Shown here piece after piece: positions 56,318 through 64,000 of a stretch of 64,000 nucleotides of DNA. Position numbers and translations under genes: made by a program. How positions within the stretch are numbered: the first letter of the stretch is position 1; each line of letters begins with the position of its first letter. The notes under the pieces were generated by a model. It ran no database searches. It had not been told where the DNA came from and was given only the letters and a program-made list of their open reading frames with translations. This stretch comes from an uncultured Clostridium sp. (lineage in GTDB: Bacteria > Bacillota > Clostridia > TANB77 > CAG-508): the NCBI GenBank assembly GCA_947651825.1, contig CANTAQ010000003.1, forward strand, positions 1-64,000. Reading direction: 5' to 3'.

Positions 56318-56449
56318 AAAAACCTCCATCTGAGCCGAAAAAGCTCTAAAATACAGCAATAAATATATCATAAATTTCTTTAAATTACAATAGTTTGTGA
56401 GGCATAAAACAGCTATAAAAATGAATTAATATTTAAATAGTTAAAAAAA

Positions 56450-56476
56450 TGAAACTTTTTAATGACTTATATGGTA
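56450..56476 (+). promoter_or_regulatory. Possible ECF-type autoregulated promoter
   Basis: TGAAAC followed after 17 bases by GGTA resembles the TGAAAC-N16/17-CGTA promoters used by ECF sigma factors of Bacillus. It stands just before the sigma gene. Confidence 0.35.
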
Positions 56477-56499
56477 TTATAGATAAAGGTGATTAAAAA

Positions 56500-56985
56500 A
56501 TGGTATATACAAATAAAAATGATTATCTGGAAAAAATGATAGAAAAATATTCGAATATGGTCTATAGACTAGCAATGGCAAGAACAGGAAATATTGAAAA
56601 TAGTGAAGATGTGTATCAAGAAGTATTCCTGAGGCTAGCAAAGAAATTGCCAGAATTTAAGAGTGAAGAACATGAAAAAGCATGGTTAATAAAAGTGACA
56701 ATTAACTGTAGTAAAAACTTATTGAATTCATCTTTTCTAAGACGTAGAGCAGATATAGACGAAAATATAAGTTTTGAAACCCAGGAAAGACATGATATTT
56801 ATTATGCTGTTCAAAAATTGTCATCACATTATAAAACAGTTATACATTTGTATTATTATGAAAGCTATAGCATAAAAGAAATTAGTAAAATATTACATAC
56901 AAATGAAAATACAATAAAAACAAGATTATCTAGAGCAAGAAAAGAATTAGAAAAAATTATACAAGGAGGGATTAGTAATGAGTAA
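56500..56985 (+). CDS. ECF RNA polymerase sigma factor
   Basis: A 161-residue sigma-70 family protein of the extracytoplasmic type. Region 2 (VYRLAMARTGNIENSEDVYQ and EVFLRLAKKLPEF, with AWLIKVTINCSKN) and region 4 (LSSHYKTVIHLYYYESYSIK with the HTH EISKILHTNENTIKTRLS) are intact. It overlaps the next gene by 8 bases. The partner is a membrane-anchored beta-propeller protein, probably the regulator or anti-sigma. Confidence 0.94.
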   Translation: MVYTNKNDYLEKMIEKYSNMVYRLAMARTGNIENSEDVYQEVFLRLAKKLPEFKSEEHEKAWLIKVTINCSKNLLNSSFLRRRADIDENISFETQERHDIYYAVQKLSSHYKTVIHLYYYESYSIKEISKILHTNENTIKTRLSRARKELEKIIQGGISNE

Positions 56986-59002
56986 AAAGGATTATATTGA
57001 TGCAATGAATGAAATTGAACCAAGAGAAAGCTTAAAAAAAGAAACTTTTAGTAAAATTACAAAACCGATAAGAAAACATAAAAGAATATATCCCATATTA
57101 AGTGTTGCAGCTATGGTAATTATAGCTATTGGAATAGGAGTGCCTTTATATAATAAGGATATAAATAATCTTAGAAGTATAGAATTAGGAGAGAAAGAAA
57201 GCACAGATACGAATGAAACAGAAGAAATAGGATTACCAAGAGTAGAAAACTTTGAAAATTTATATGCAATGATTAGTAAAATGGAAGTAAATAATTATTA
57301 CATTGAAGATAGTATAACAGATGCAACTACAGTCAGCCCATCTATAAAAAATGAAGCAAATAGTACACAAGAAAGTAATGCTGAAAGGAAAGAATATTCA
57401 GAAACAAATACTCAAGTAAAAGGAGTAGATGAAGCAGATATTGTAAAAACGGATGGAAGATATATATATTACTTATCAAATAAGAAACTTACAATAACAT
57501 CAGTAGATGGAAGCAATTTAGAAAGAACATCAAGTATAGAATTTAATGATGAACATTATAGACCTATGGAACTATTTGTAAGAGAAAATAAATTAATTTT
57601 AATAGGAACAAAACATGAAGAAGGAGAAATCAAACCATTACGAAAGAGTAAAATCCTTATAGAAAGAGATAACTATTATCCAACATATAATACATATACT
57701 GTTATTAAAGTATATGATATCAAAAACAGGGAAAATCCAGAACTTTCTAGAACAGTAGAAGTTGAGGGGTACTATATATCATCAAGAATGGTTGGAAATA
57801 ATATATACTTAATTGCTAATAAAAGTATAAATTCATACTTATGCAAAAATTATGAAATAGATAAACTAAATGAGGATGCTTTTAAAGTACAATATTTAGA
57901 TACTGCTGTAAATCAAGAAAAGAGATGTATAGCTTTTGCTGATATATGTTATATTCCAGAATCAGAAAGTCCTAATTACTTAAATGTAGTATCATTCAAT
58001 GTAAATGAGAATAAAGAAGCAAATATAGATAGTTACTTAGGAGCAGGAGAAAAAATATATTCATCAGAAAAAAACTTATATGTAACTAAATCAAAATTTA
58101 ATTATGAAGATAAAACAGATACTAGTAAGAGAGCAACTGAAATATATAAATTTAATTTAATTGATGGAAAATGTAAATTTCAAAAATTTGGAGAAGTTCC
58201 AGGGACAATAATAAATCAATTTTCAATGGATGAAAGTGAAGAATATTTTAGAATAGCAACAACAGATAATTCATCTTGGGAGCAAGAAAATAATACAAAT
58301 AATTTATATGTATTAAATAATGAATTAGAAATAGTAGGAAAAGTAGAGGGATTAGCAAAAGGAGAAAAAATTTATTCAGTTAGATTTATGGGGAATAGAG
58401 CTTATATGGTAACTTTTGTTGAGACAGACCCATTATTTGTAATAGACTTATCAATTCCGACAGATCCAAAGGTTTTAGGAGAATTGAAAATACCAGGATA
58501 TAGTAAATACTTGCATCCATATGATGAGACTCATTTAATTGGATTTGGAGAAAATACAGAAGTAGTAAATTATGGCTATGGGGATAGAGTTGTAACAAAT
58601 GGAATGAAAATGGCATTATTTGATGTAACAGATCCAAATAATCCGCAAGAAATGTATAGTGTAGATATAGGAGAGAAAGGGACAAGTTCAGAGCTTTTAT
58701 ATAATCATAAAGCTTTGCTATTTTCAAAAGAAAAGGATATAATTGCATTTCCAATTAGTAGAACAATAGATAACTATAAAGTGGATTTTAGAGGAGCAAT
58801 AGTATATGGACTAAATTTAGAAAAAGGATTTACTTTAAAAGGAGAAATATCACATAATAAAAATGATTATGAATTATACCATTCAAACAATAAAATAGAA
58901 AGAATAATATATATTGGAGATAATTTATTTACATTATCAGAAAATAAAATAAAGGCAACAGATATGAATTCAATGAAGGAATTAAGCCATATTGATTTAT
59001 AA
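56978..59002 (+). CDS. Membrane-anchored beta-propeller protein (probable sigma-factor partner)
   Basis: A 674-residue protein with a short cytoplasmic N terminus (about 1-42, MSKKDYIDAMNEIEPRESL), a transmembrane helix at about 45-62, and a large extracellular beta-propeller (PF09826-like) with QVKGVDEADIVKTDG as signature. The cytoplasmic part could hold the ECF factor, as in anti-sigma proteins; this is inferred from overlap and topology. Ends before a terminator. Confidence 0.85.
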   Translation: MSKKDYIDAMNEIEPRESLKKETFSKITKPIRKHKRIYPILSVAAMVIIAIGIGVPLYNKDINNLRSIELGEKESTDTNETEEIGLPRVENFENLYAMISKMEVNNYYIEDSITDATTVSPSIKNEANSTQESNAERKEYSETNTQVKGVDEADIVKTDGRYIYYLSNKKLTITSVDGSNLERTSSIEFNDEHYRPMELFVRENKLILIGTKHEEGEIKPLRKSKILIERDNYYPTYNTYTVIKVYDIKNRENPELSRTVEVEGYYISSRMVGNNIYLIANKSINSYLCKNYEIDKLNEDAFKVQYLDTAVNQEKRCIAFADICYIPESESPNYLNVVSFNVNENKEANIDSYLGAGEKIYSSEKNLYVTKSKFNYEDKTDTSKRATEIYKFNLIDGKCKFQKFGEVPGTIINQFSMDESEEYFRIATTDNSSWEQENNTNNLYVLNNELEIVGKVEGLAKGEKIYSVRFMGNRAYMVTFVETDPLFVIDLSIPTDPKVLGELKIPGYSKYLHPYDETHLIGFGENTEVVNYGYGDRVVTNGMKMALFDVTDPNNPQEMYSVDIGEKGTSSELLYNHKALLFSKEKDIIAFPISRTIDNYKVDFRGAIVYGLNLEKGFTLKGEISHNKNDYELYHSNNKIERIIYIGDNLFTLSENKIKATDMNSMKELSHIDL

Positions 59003-59066
59003 CAAATTAGAATTGGAAGCCAGAGAGAAATACATTCTATAAGCTAAATTCTAGGCGGATTAAGGT

Positions 59067-59107
59067 AAAACGAGCAGAAATTTCCACAAGTTTTTTGCTC
59101 GTTTTTA
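59067..59107 (+). terminator. Terminator of sigma / beta-propeller operon
   Basis: Stem AAAACGAGCA / TGCTCGTTTT with T's following. Confidence 0.8.
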
Positions 59108-59200
59108 TTGACTTGTAAAATTCGATATTATATACTATAATTGTTGAAAATATAACATATGAATAGTAATTTAGAATCGATAAATACGGGAGATGAAGAG

Positions 59201-61109
59201 ATGATAAAAACAAAAAAAAGAACATATATTTTTTTCATAATGATAATTTTATTTACTTTAATTCTGAATGTTTTCCCATTGAATATGGTTTATGCAGTAA
59301 GAGGTGCTGCAAATGATTTATCAAACTTAGTGAATTATCCAAGTATGTACACACTAGTAAGGGAACTCCAGGTAGCACATCCAACATGGAATTTTACAAT
59401 GTTATATACAGGACTTGATTGGAATGATGTAATTTATAATGAGACATTAGGTCACCCATCATCACCAAAATCACTTGTACAAAAATATGTGATGGAAGGA
59501 AACATAAATGACTGGATATGTCCAACATGTAGTACAAAAGGATATGATAATGGCTCATGGTATTGTGCTTCAGCAAAAACAGTTTCATATTATATGGATC
59601 CAAGAAACTGGTTAGATGAAGAAACCGTTTTTAGTATGGAATCATTAAGCTATGATCCTAATATACAAAATTTAGAGGGTGTAAAAAAGATTCTTTCAGG
59701 GACATTTATGGATGTTAATCAAATATCATATATTGACACAGCAGGAAATACTCAAGTTATAGCTAAATCATATGCACAAATATTTATGGAAGCAGGACAA
59801 GCATATAATGTAAGTCCATATGCATTAGCAAGTAGAGTGAGACAAGAACAAGGAGATGGAACGAGTCCATTAATAACAGGGCAATATACATATATAAATC
59901 CAGATACTGGAGAACAAATTGTTTTTACTGGTTACTACAACTATTTTAATATAAAAGCATCAGGAAACGGAAATGCAAATATAATAAAAAATGGATTAAA
60001 TCATGCAAAAGAAAAACGGATGGTTAAGCCCAGAACTTGCTATACATGGAGGAGCACAATTTTTAAAGAATGAGTACCTTACATATTATCAAGACACAGG
60101 GTATTTACAGAAGTATTCAGTAGATCCAGCAGGAAAAAATTTGTATAAATATCAATATATGCAAAATGTATCAGCTCCATATTCAGAAGCTAGAACTACT
60201 AAAAAAGCATATATAAATATGGGATTAATGGAAAGCGGTTTTAATTTTATAGTACCAGTTTTTGAAAATATGCCAGTTATGGCATCTCCAAGACCAGGAA
60301 GGATTACAACATTAGTTACAGATAATGTAAAAGTAACAACTCAGAATAGTCCATTATCTATTAGAAGCGGACCATCAACAGGATATAATATCATAGCGAA
60401 GGCGAATATAGGAGCAACATTAATACGAATTGAAAAAGCAGAAGATGCATATGATGGGATATATTGGGATAAAGTAATATATATTGTAGGAAGCCAAATA
60501 ACAATAGGATATGCAACCAGAGAATATTTGGGAGAAATACAGACAACACAAACAGTTAATGAACCAAAAATAACAACAGAAATGTGTAACTTAAGAAATG
60601 GACCAGGGACAACAGAAAGTAGGGTAAAACAAGTTTTACCATCAGGAACAGCATTAACAGTAATAGATAAAATGAATATTGCAATAGATGGTCACATATG
60701 GTATAGAGTAATGTTAACAGATGGGACACAAGGGTATGTATCATCAGCATTCTTACAAAATGGAACAATTGAAAAATATAAGATAGATGGTACATATGTA
60801 AAAATAATACCAGGAACAAGTATTGCAGATATACCAGGAGCAGTATTAAATGGAAATGTACTTGGTACAGGAGCAAGTATAACAATTGATGGAGTAGGGT
60901 ATAACTTAATTGTATTAGGAGATGTAAATGGAGATGGAAATATAACACCAGCAGATTATGTTAGAATAAAAAATCACATAATGGGCGTTACTCCAATAGA
61001 TGGAATATATACAGTTGGAGCAGATGTAAATGGAGATGGAAACATAACACCAGCAGATTATGTTAGAGTAAAAAATCATATAATGGATGTTATAAAAATT
61101 TGTTTGTAA
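59201..61109 (+). CDS. Secreted glucosaminidase with SH3 and dockerin domains, split by a +1 shift at CGG
   Basis: A peptidoglycan hydrolase. The start is set at ATG 59201, preceded by GGGAGATGAAG (an in-frame ATG at 59159 adds 14 residues). Signal peptide about 1-36. Glucosaminidase (GH73-like) region with SPYALASRVRQEQG and GYYNYFNIKASG. The nominal frame ends at 60073. An in-frame CGG (codon 273, 60017-60019) precedes the conserved GWLSPELAIHGGAQFL block, and skipping its C restores it. Two SH3-like domains (IRSGPSTGYNI and NLRNGPGTTESR) and a dockerin-type pair (two DVNGDGNITPADYVR loops) follow. Corrected length about 635. Confidence 0.9.
60017..60020 (+). other. CGGA +1 recoding site in the glucosaminidase gene
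   Basis: In-frame CGG plus A after AAA. Skipping C60017 reads GGA (Gly) of the conserved GWLSPE motif. Confidence 0.82.
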
Positions 61110-61132
61110 TTTAAGGAGGAAAATAGATAGGT

Positions 61133-62629
61133 ATGAATAAGAAAACTTTAAAAATAATAATAGGGATAGGAATGTTTGTTATTATAAGTTTAATAATGAC
61201 TACTATTTCAAATGCAGCAAATTTAGGAATAAGTGCACCATCAACAGTATCACCAGGAGAAACTTTTACGGTAACAATTACTTTAAATAATGGAGCTGGA
61301 CCAGTAAGTGCTTCAGTTTCTAATGGAGCAGGAGGATTTAGTGATTGGCTGGAAAATGGTTCATCTAGTTTCAGTTGTACAGCAGGGAGTTCAGGAAGCG
61401 TTACAATATCAGCTTCAGGAACTGTAGGTGATTTTTCAACTGGTAACGATGAAAAAGTAAGTGCATCTAAAAGTATAACAATAAAACAACCAAATCCAAT
61501 ACCAGAACCACCACCATCTAATAATAATGGAGGAACTACAACTAAACCAAATAATAACACAAATAACAATACAACAGTAAAACCAACAGAGACAAAGAAA
61601 TCAAGCAATTCAAGATTAGGAACATTAAAAATAGCAGAAGGAATACTAACACCAGAATTTGATAGTAAAATAAATGAATATACAATTAATGTGCCAACTG
61701 AAGTAACAAAGTTAAGTATAGAAGCAATATCAGAAGATTCAAAGGCATCTATAAAAATTACAGGAAATGAAGAATTAAAAATAGGAGAAAATTTGATTGA
61801 AGTAATTGTAACAGCAGAGGATGGGTCAACAAATACGTATTCGATAAGAACAATAAGAGCAAATGCAGAATTAGGATTACAATCATTAAATATATTTTAT
61901 ATAGATGAAAAGGGAGAAAAAGTACAGCTTGAATTAAATCCTATATATACAATAGGAATGTTGGAATACACATTAAAGGAACTTTCATATAAAATTGATA
62001 GCTTAATAATAGAAGCAATTGCAACAAGAGAAAATGCAAAAATAGAAATAATGGGACATGAAAACTTAAAAACAGGAGAAAACATTATAACAATAAAAGT
62101 AATTGATAATACAGAACTAGAAGAAACAGAAGAAACAGAAAATGAAGTAACTCCAAAAGAAGAAAAAGTATATATTATTAAAGTAAACAAAGAATCAGAA
62201 CCAGTAGTGGCACCATTAACAACAATGCAGAAAATTAAAAATTGGTTTAGCGGAGCTGGTATATGGATTTCTGATAATTTAACAAAGATACAAGCTGTAG
62301 CATTAATAATAGCAACAACTTTATTTATAGGTTTAACAGTGTACTTTATGCAAGATTATAAAAACTATAAAAAATTAGTAGCACAATTAGCAGAAATAAA
62401 TAAAACGAATTTAATGGAAAAGGCAAATTTTGCATTAAATGGAGAAGAAAAAATAACAGAAACAAATAGTGAAAATGAGGAAGAGAAAATAGAAATAAAA
62501 CATATAGAAGAAAAAGATGAAAAGTCAGAGACTTTAAATGAAAACAAGAACACTTTATTAGATAAATTTATGAAACAAGATGAAGAAGGCAAATCAAAGC
62601 CAGAGAGAGGACGTAGATTTAAAAAATAA
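61133..62629 (+). CDS. Cell-surface protein with cadherin-like repeats and C-terminal anchor
   Basis: A 498-residue protein with a signal peptide (about 1-24). An N-terminal beta-sandwich (VSPGETFTVTITLNNGAG) recalls cohesin or fibronectin-like domains. A Pro/Asn/Thr linker follows, then two cadherin-like beta-sandwich repeats (the first LGTLKIAEGILTPEFDSKIN plus EYTINVP). A transmembrane helix at about 385-405 and a charged cytoplasmic tail end the protein. It directly follows the dockerin-bearing hydrolase in 23 bases. Direct binding between them is possible but unproven. Confidence 0.78.
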   Translation: MNKKTLKIIIGIGMFVIISLIMTTISNAANLGISAPSTVSPGETFTVTITLNNGAGPVSASVSNGAGGFSDWLENGSSSFSCTAGSSGSVTISASGTVGDFSTGNDEKVSASKSITIKQPNPIPEPPPSNNNGGTTTKPNNNTNNNTTVKPTETKKSSNSRLGTLKIAEGILTPEFDSKINEYTINVPTEVTKLSIEAISEDSKASIKITGNEELKIGENLIEVIVTAEDGSTNTYSIRTIRANAELGLQSLNIFYIDEKGEKVQLELNPIYTIGMLEYTLKELSYKIDSLIIEAIATRENAKIEIMGHENLKTGENIITIKVIDNTELEETEETENEVTPKEEKVYIIKVNKESEPVVAPLTTMQKIKNWFSGAGIWISDNLTKIQAVALIIATTLFIGLTVYFMQDYKNYKKLVAQLAEINKTNLMEKANFALNGEEKITETNSENEEEKIEIKHIEEKDEKSETLNENKNTLLDKFMKQDEEGKSKPERGRRFKK

Positions 62630-62631
62630 GG

Positions 62632-62674
62632 AAAAATGAAGAGATGGAAATAAATTTCCACTTCTTCATTTTTT
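62632..62674 (+). terminator. Terminator after surface-protein gene
   Basis: Stem AAAAATGAAGA / TCTTCATTTTT with an inner GTGGAAA-like pairing and T-rich tail. Confidence 0.85.
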
Positions 62675-62767
62675 AAATATTAGTTAATTTGGAAGGATTT
62701 GACATTGCAAAAATATATAGTATAATGTATGACATTGAATAAATAAAAATTGGAAATTACTTTATTA

Positions 62768-62789
62768 ACTACAATATTGTAGTATAATA
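62768..62789 (+). promoter_or_regulatory. Palindrome and -10 of mntP (candidate operator)
   Basis: Perfect 16-base palindrome ACTACAATATTGTAGT directly followed by TATAAT. A repressor there would block the promoter. It does not look like the known MntR box or the Mn riboswitch, neither of which I see upstream. Confidence 0.45.
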
Positions 62790-62813
62790 ACAGAATAAAT
62801 ATGGAGGAAAAAG

Positions 62814-63380
62814 ATGGGGATATTTGAGTTAATATTACTTAGTGTAGGACTTGGGATGGATGCTTTTGCGGTATCAGTTTGTAAAGGTATTTCAATGAAA
62901 AAAATGAACTGGAAAAAAGCAGGTATTATAGGATTATATTTTGGCGGATTTCAAGCATTAATGCCAGTTTTAGGATATTTCTTAGGCTCAACTTTTGCTA
63001 GTGCGATAGCAAGTATTGACCATTGGATAGCCTTCGTTTTGTTGGGACTAATAGGTGCCAATATGATAAAAGAAGCATTCAGTAATGAAAGTGATAATAA
63101 TGACGATGATGTAGGATTTAAAACAATGATAGTATTGGCAATAGCAACAAGTATAGATGCACTAACAGTAGGAATTACATTTGCATTTTTAAATGTAAAT
63201 CTAATTTTGGCAATTACATTAATAGGTATAATTACTTTTGTTTTATCTGTAATAGGAACAAAAGTGGGAAATAAATTTGGAAGTAAATATGAAAATAAAG
63301 CTGAATTTATAGGTGGAATTGTATTAATGTTGTTAGGATTGAAAATTCTCCTAGAACATCTAGAAATAATTAATTTCTGA
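62814..63380 (+). CDS. mntP: Manganese efflux pump MntP
   Basis: A 188-residue membrane protein of the MntP family with six helices in two halves. [12 protein letters not shown] in the first half and [13 protein letters not shown] in the second are the duplicated conserved motifs with the essential Asp residues. Normal length. Ribosome site TGGAGG. Single-gene unit. Confidence 0.95.
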   Translation: MGIFELILLSVGLGMDAFAVSVCKGISMKKMNWKKAGIIGLYFGGFQALMPVLGYFLGSTFASAIASIDHWIAFVLLGLIGANMIKEAFSNESDNNDDDVGFKTMIVLAIATSIDALTVGITFAFLNVNLILAITLIGIITFVLSVIGTKVGNKFGSKYENKAEFIGGIVLMLLGLKILLEHLEIINF

Positions 63381-63618
63381 TGGATATAGATAGCATTAGG
63401 GAGAATGTTTATAATGACATCAAATGATAGATAGTAAGATTGATTTTTGTTATATATTATAATATGTAATAGAATTTTTTTATAAGTCCATTTCCAATTA
63501 AATTTTAAAAGGGAAATTACTTATTACTAAGAAAGGGGAATGAACAGTGGCACACAGATTTGAATGCATCTCGACTCATCCTGAAAGGCGGAAGACAATT
63601 CTTTCTAATTTAAAACTC
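63381..63618. other. 238-bp gap without a gene
   Basis: No credible ORF. A short higher-GC block (about 63540-63600, AGTGGCACACAG and CATCCTGAAAGGCGGAAGAC) stands out from the A/T-rich surroundings and might be a small structured RNA. It does not match SRP RNA or any riboswitch I know. Confidence 0.4.
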
Positions 63619-63656
63619 AAACTAAAAAAAGCCCCTAAAGGAGCTTTTTTTTAGTT
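63619..63656. terminator. Bidirectional terminator next to tRNA-Thr
   Basis: Stem AAACTAAAAAAAGC(C)CC / GG(A)GCTTTTTTTTAGTTT around TAAA. It directly abuts the encoded CCA of the minus-strand tRNA. Confidence 0.85.
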
Positions 63657-63732
<76 letters not shown>

Positions 63733-63829
63733 ACAAAACAATTATAAACAAATCATAAAGAAATATCAAGACTTTATTACATAAATTATAAAAAAAGGTA
63801 TATACTACTAAATAAAGAGGGATGAAAGA

Positions 63830-64000
63830 GTGAAAAAAAGTGATGTAGAGTTAATAAAGAGTATGCTAATTACAAAAAAAGAATTGGATGTAGCAAATAA
63901 AAATTTTGAACATGCATCTCGGAGAATTAATTGATTATTATGCTTACCAGATGAAAGCCAATAAAGCAAAACTAGACTATTTAATAAGAGAAATAAAGGA
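63830..64000 (+). CDS. YaaL-like (DUF2508) protein, partial, split by a +1 shift at CGG
   Basis: Starts with GTG (63830) after GAGGG and runs off the window. The first 30 codons give VELIKSMLITKKELDVANK-like sequence, then NFEHAS. An in-frame CGG (codon 31, 63920-63922) would give a stop four codons later (RRIN). Skipping the C gives S-GELIDYYAYQMKANKAKLDYLI, which fits the DUF2508 core. In relatives this gene usually precedes bofA, so its partner should be just outside. Confidence 0.82.
63920..63923 (+). other. CGGA +1 recoding site in yaaL-like gene
   Basis: In-frame CGG plus A after TCT. Skipping C63920 reads GGA (Gly) before ELIDYY. Confidence 0.8.

Noticed and set aside
59159-59200. Upstream ATG as start of the glucosaminidase
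   Set aside because: The ATG at 59201 has the ribosome site GGGAGATGAAG and begins a normal basic signal peptide; the earlier one has no site.
881-62661. Many long open frames on the opposite strand of recognised genes
   Set aside because: They are Leu/Phe/Ser-rich shadows of A-rich coding strands with no ribosome sites or domains.
63540-63600. SRP (4.5S) RNA
   Set aside because: CTGAAAGGCGGAAGAC only superficially resembles the GGAA tetraloop region; the conserved flanking AGG and GCAG elements are missing.

Overview
The window is AT-rich, densely coding DNA from a low-GC Gram-positive bacterium. It is most likely an uncultivated, gut-type Clostridia member (Bacillota). Pointers are the yqfC/yqfD sporulation pair, the ybeY-era-yqzL-recO run, the radA-disA pair, an endonuclease-type mutL, a split (two-subunit) transketolase, ftsEX next to M23 peptidases, AGA as the main Arg codon, and strong GGAGG ribosome binding sites. 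No species can be named from sequence alone. Almost everything is chromosomal housekeeping. A few stretches look accessory: about 13.6-23.7 kb and 46.2-49.6 kb.

Layout: 0-13.6 kb, tRNA-Met, then yqfC, yqfD, an unknown gene, ybeY, DUF3048, era, yqzL, recO, radA, disA, a prepilin-like gene, mutL, miaA and an HlyD-like gene. 13.6-23.7 kb, small Smr and XRE genes, an AraC regulator, a P-loop ATPase, a Cys-rich protein, a giant 27 x 32-residue helical-repeat protein, an (AC)n tract, a long hairpin and a prepilin-like protein. 23.8-36.6 kb, cca, aspS, pfkA, argS, upp, prfB, lysC, a DUF3298-like membrane protein and split transketolase. 37-46 kb, ftsEX, two M23 peptidases, an S41 protease, a polytopic membrane protein, lspA, rluD and an rluB-like gene. 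46-49.6 kb, a winged-helix protein and a convergent VirD4/TraG-like ATPase. 49.8-56.4 kb, rpsO, pnp, hpf, rpiA, then rluA-like and asnS on the minus strand. 56.5-64 kb, an ECF sigma factor with a beta-propeller partner, a secreted dockerin-bearing glucosaminidase, a cadherin-like surface protein, mntP, tRNA-Thr and a yaaL (DUF2508) start.

The outstanding observation is translational. Seven genes (radA, cca, lysC, the transketolase C subunit, rluD, the glucosaminidase, yaaL) are each interrupted by one +1 frameshift. In all seven the break is an in-frame CGG codon followed by A, and skipping only the C restores the conserved family sequence with a glycine (GGA). I checked every CGG string I could find in the window. 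None of the others, about sixty, is in frame in a recognised gene. CGG is therefore not used as a sense codon here, while CGT, CGC and CGA are used. This looks like an unassigned CGG codon resolved by +1 frameshifting, or four-base decoding of CGGA as glycine. It coexists with the classical RF2 (prfB) UGA frameshift. Assembly or sequencing artefact is the main alternative; the uniform codon phase and the lack of any other type of break argue against it.
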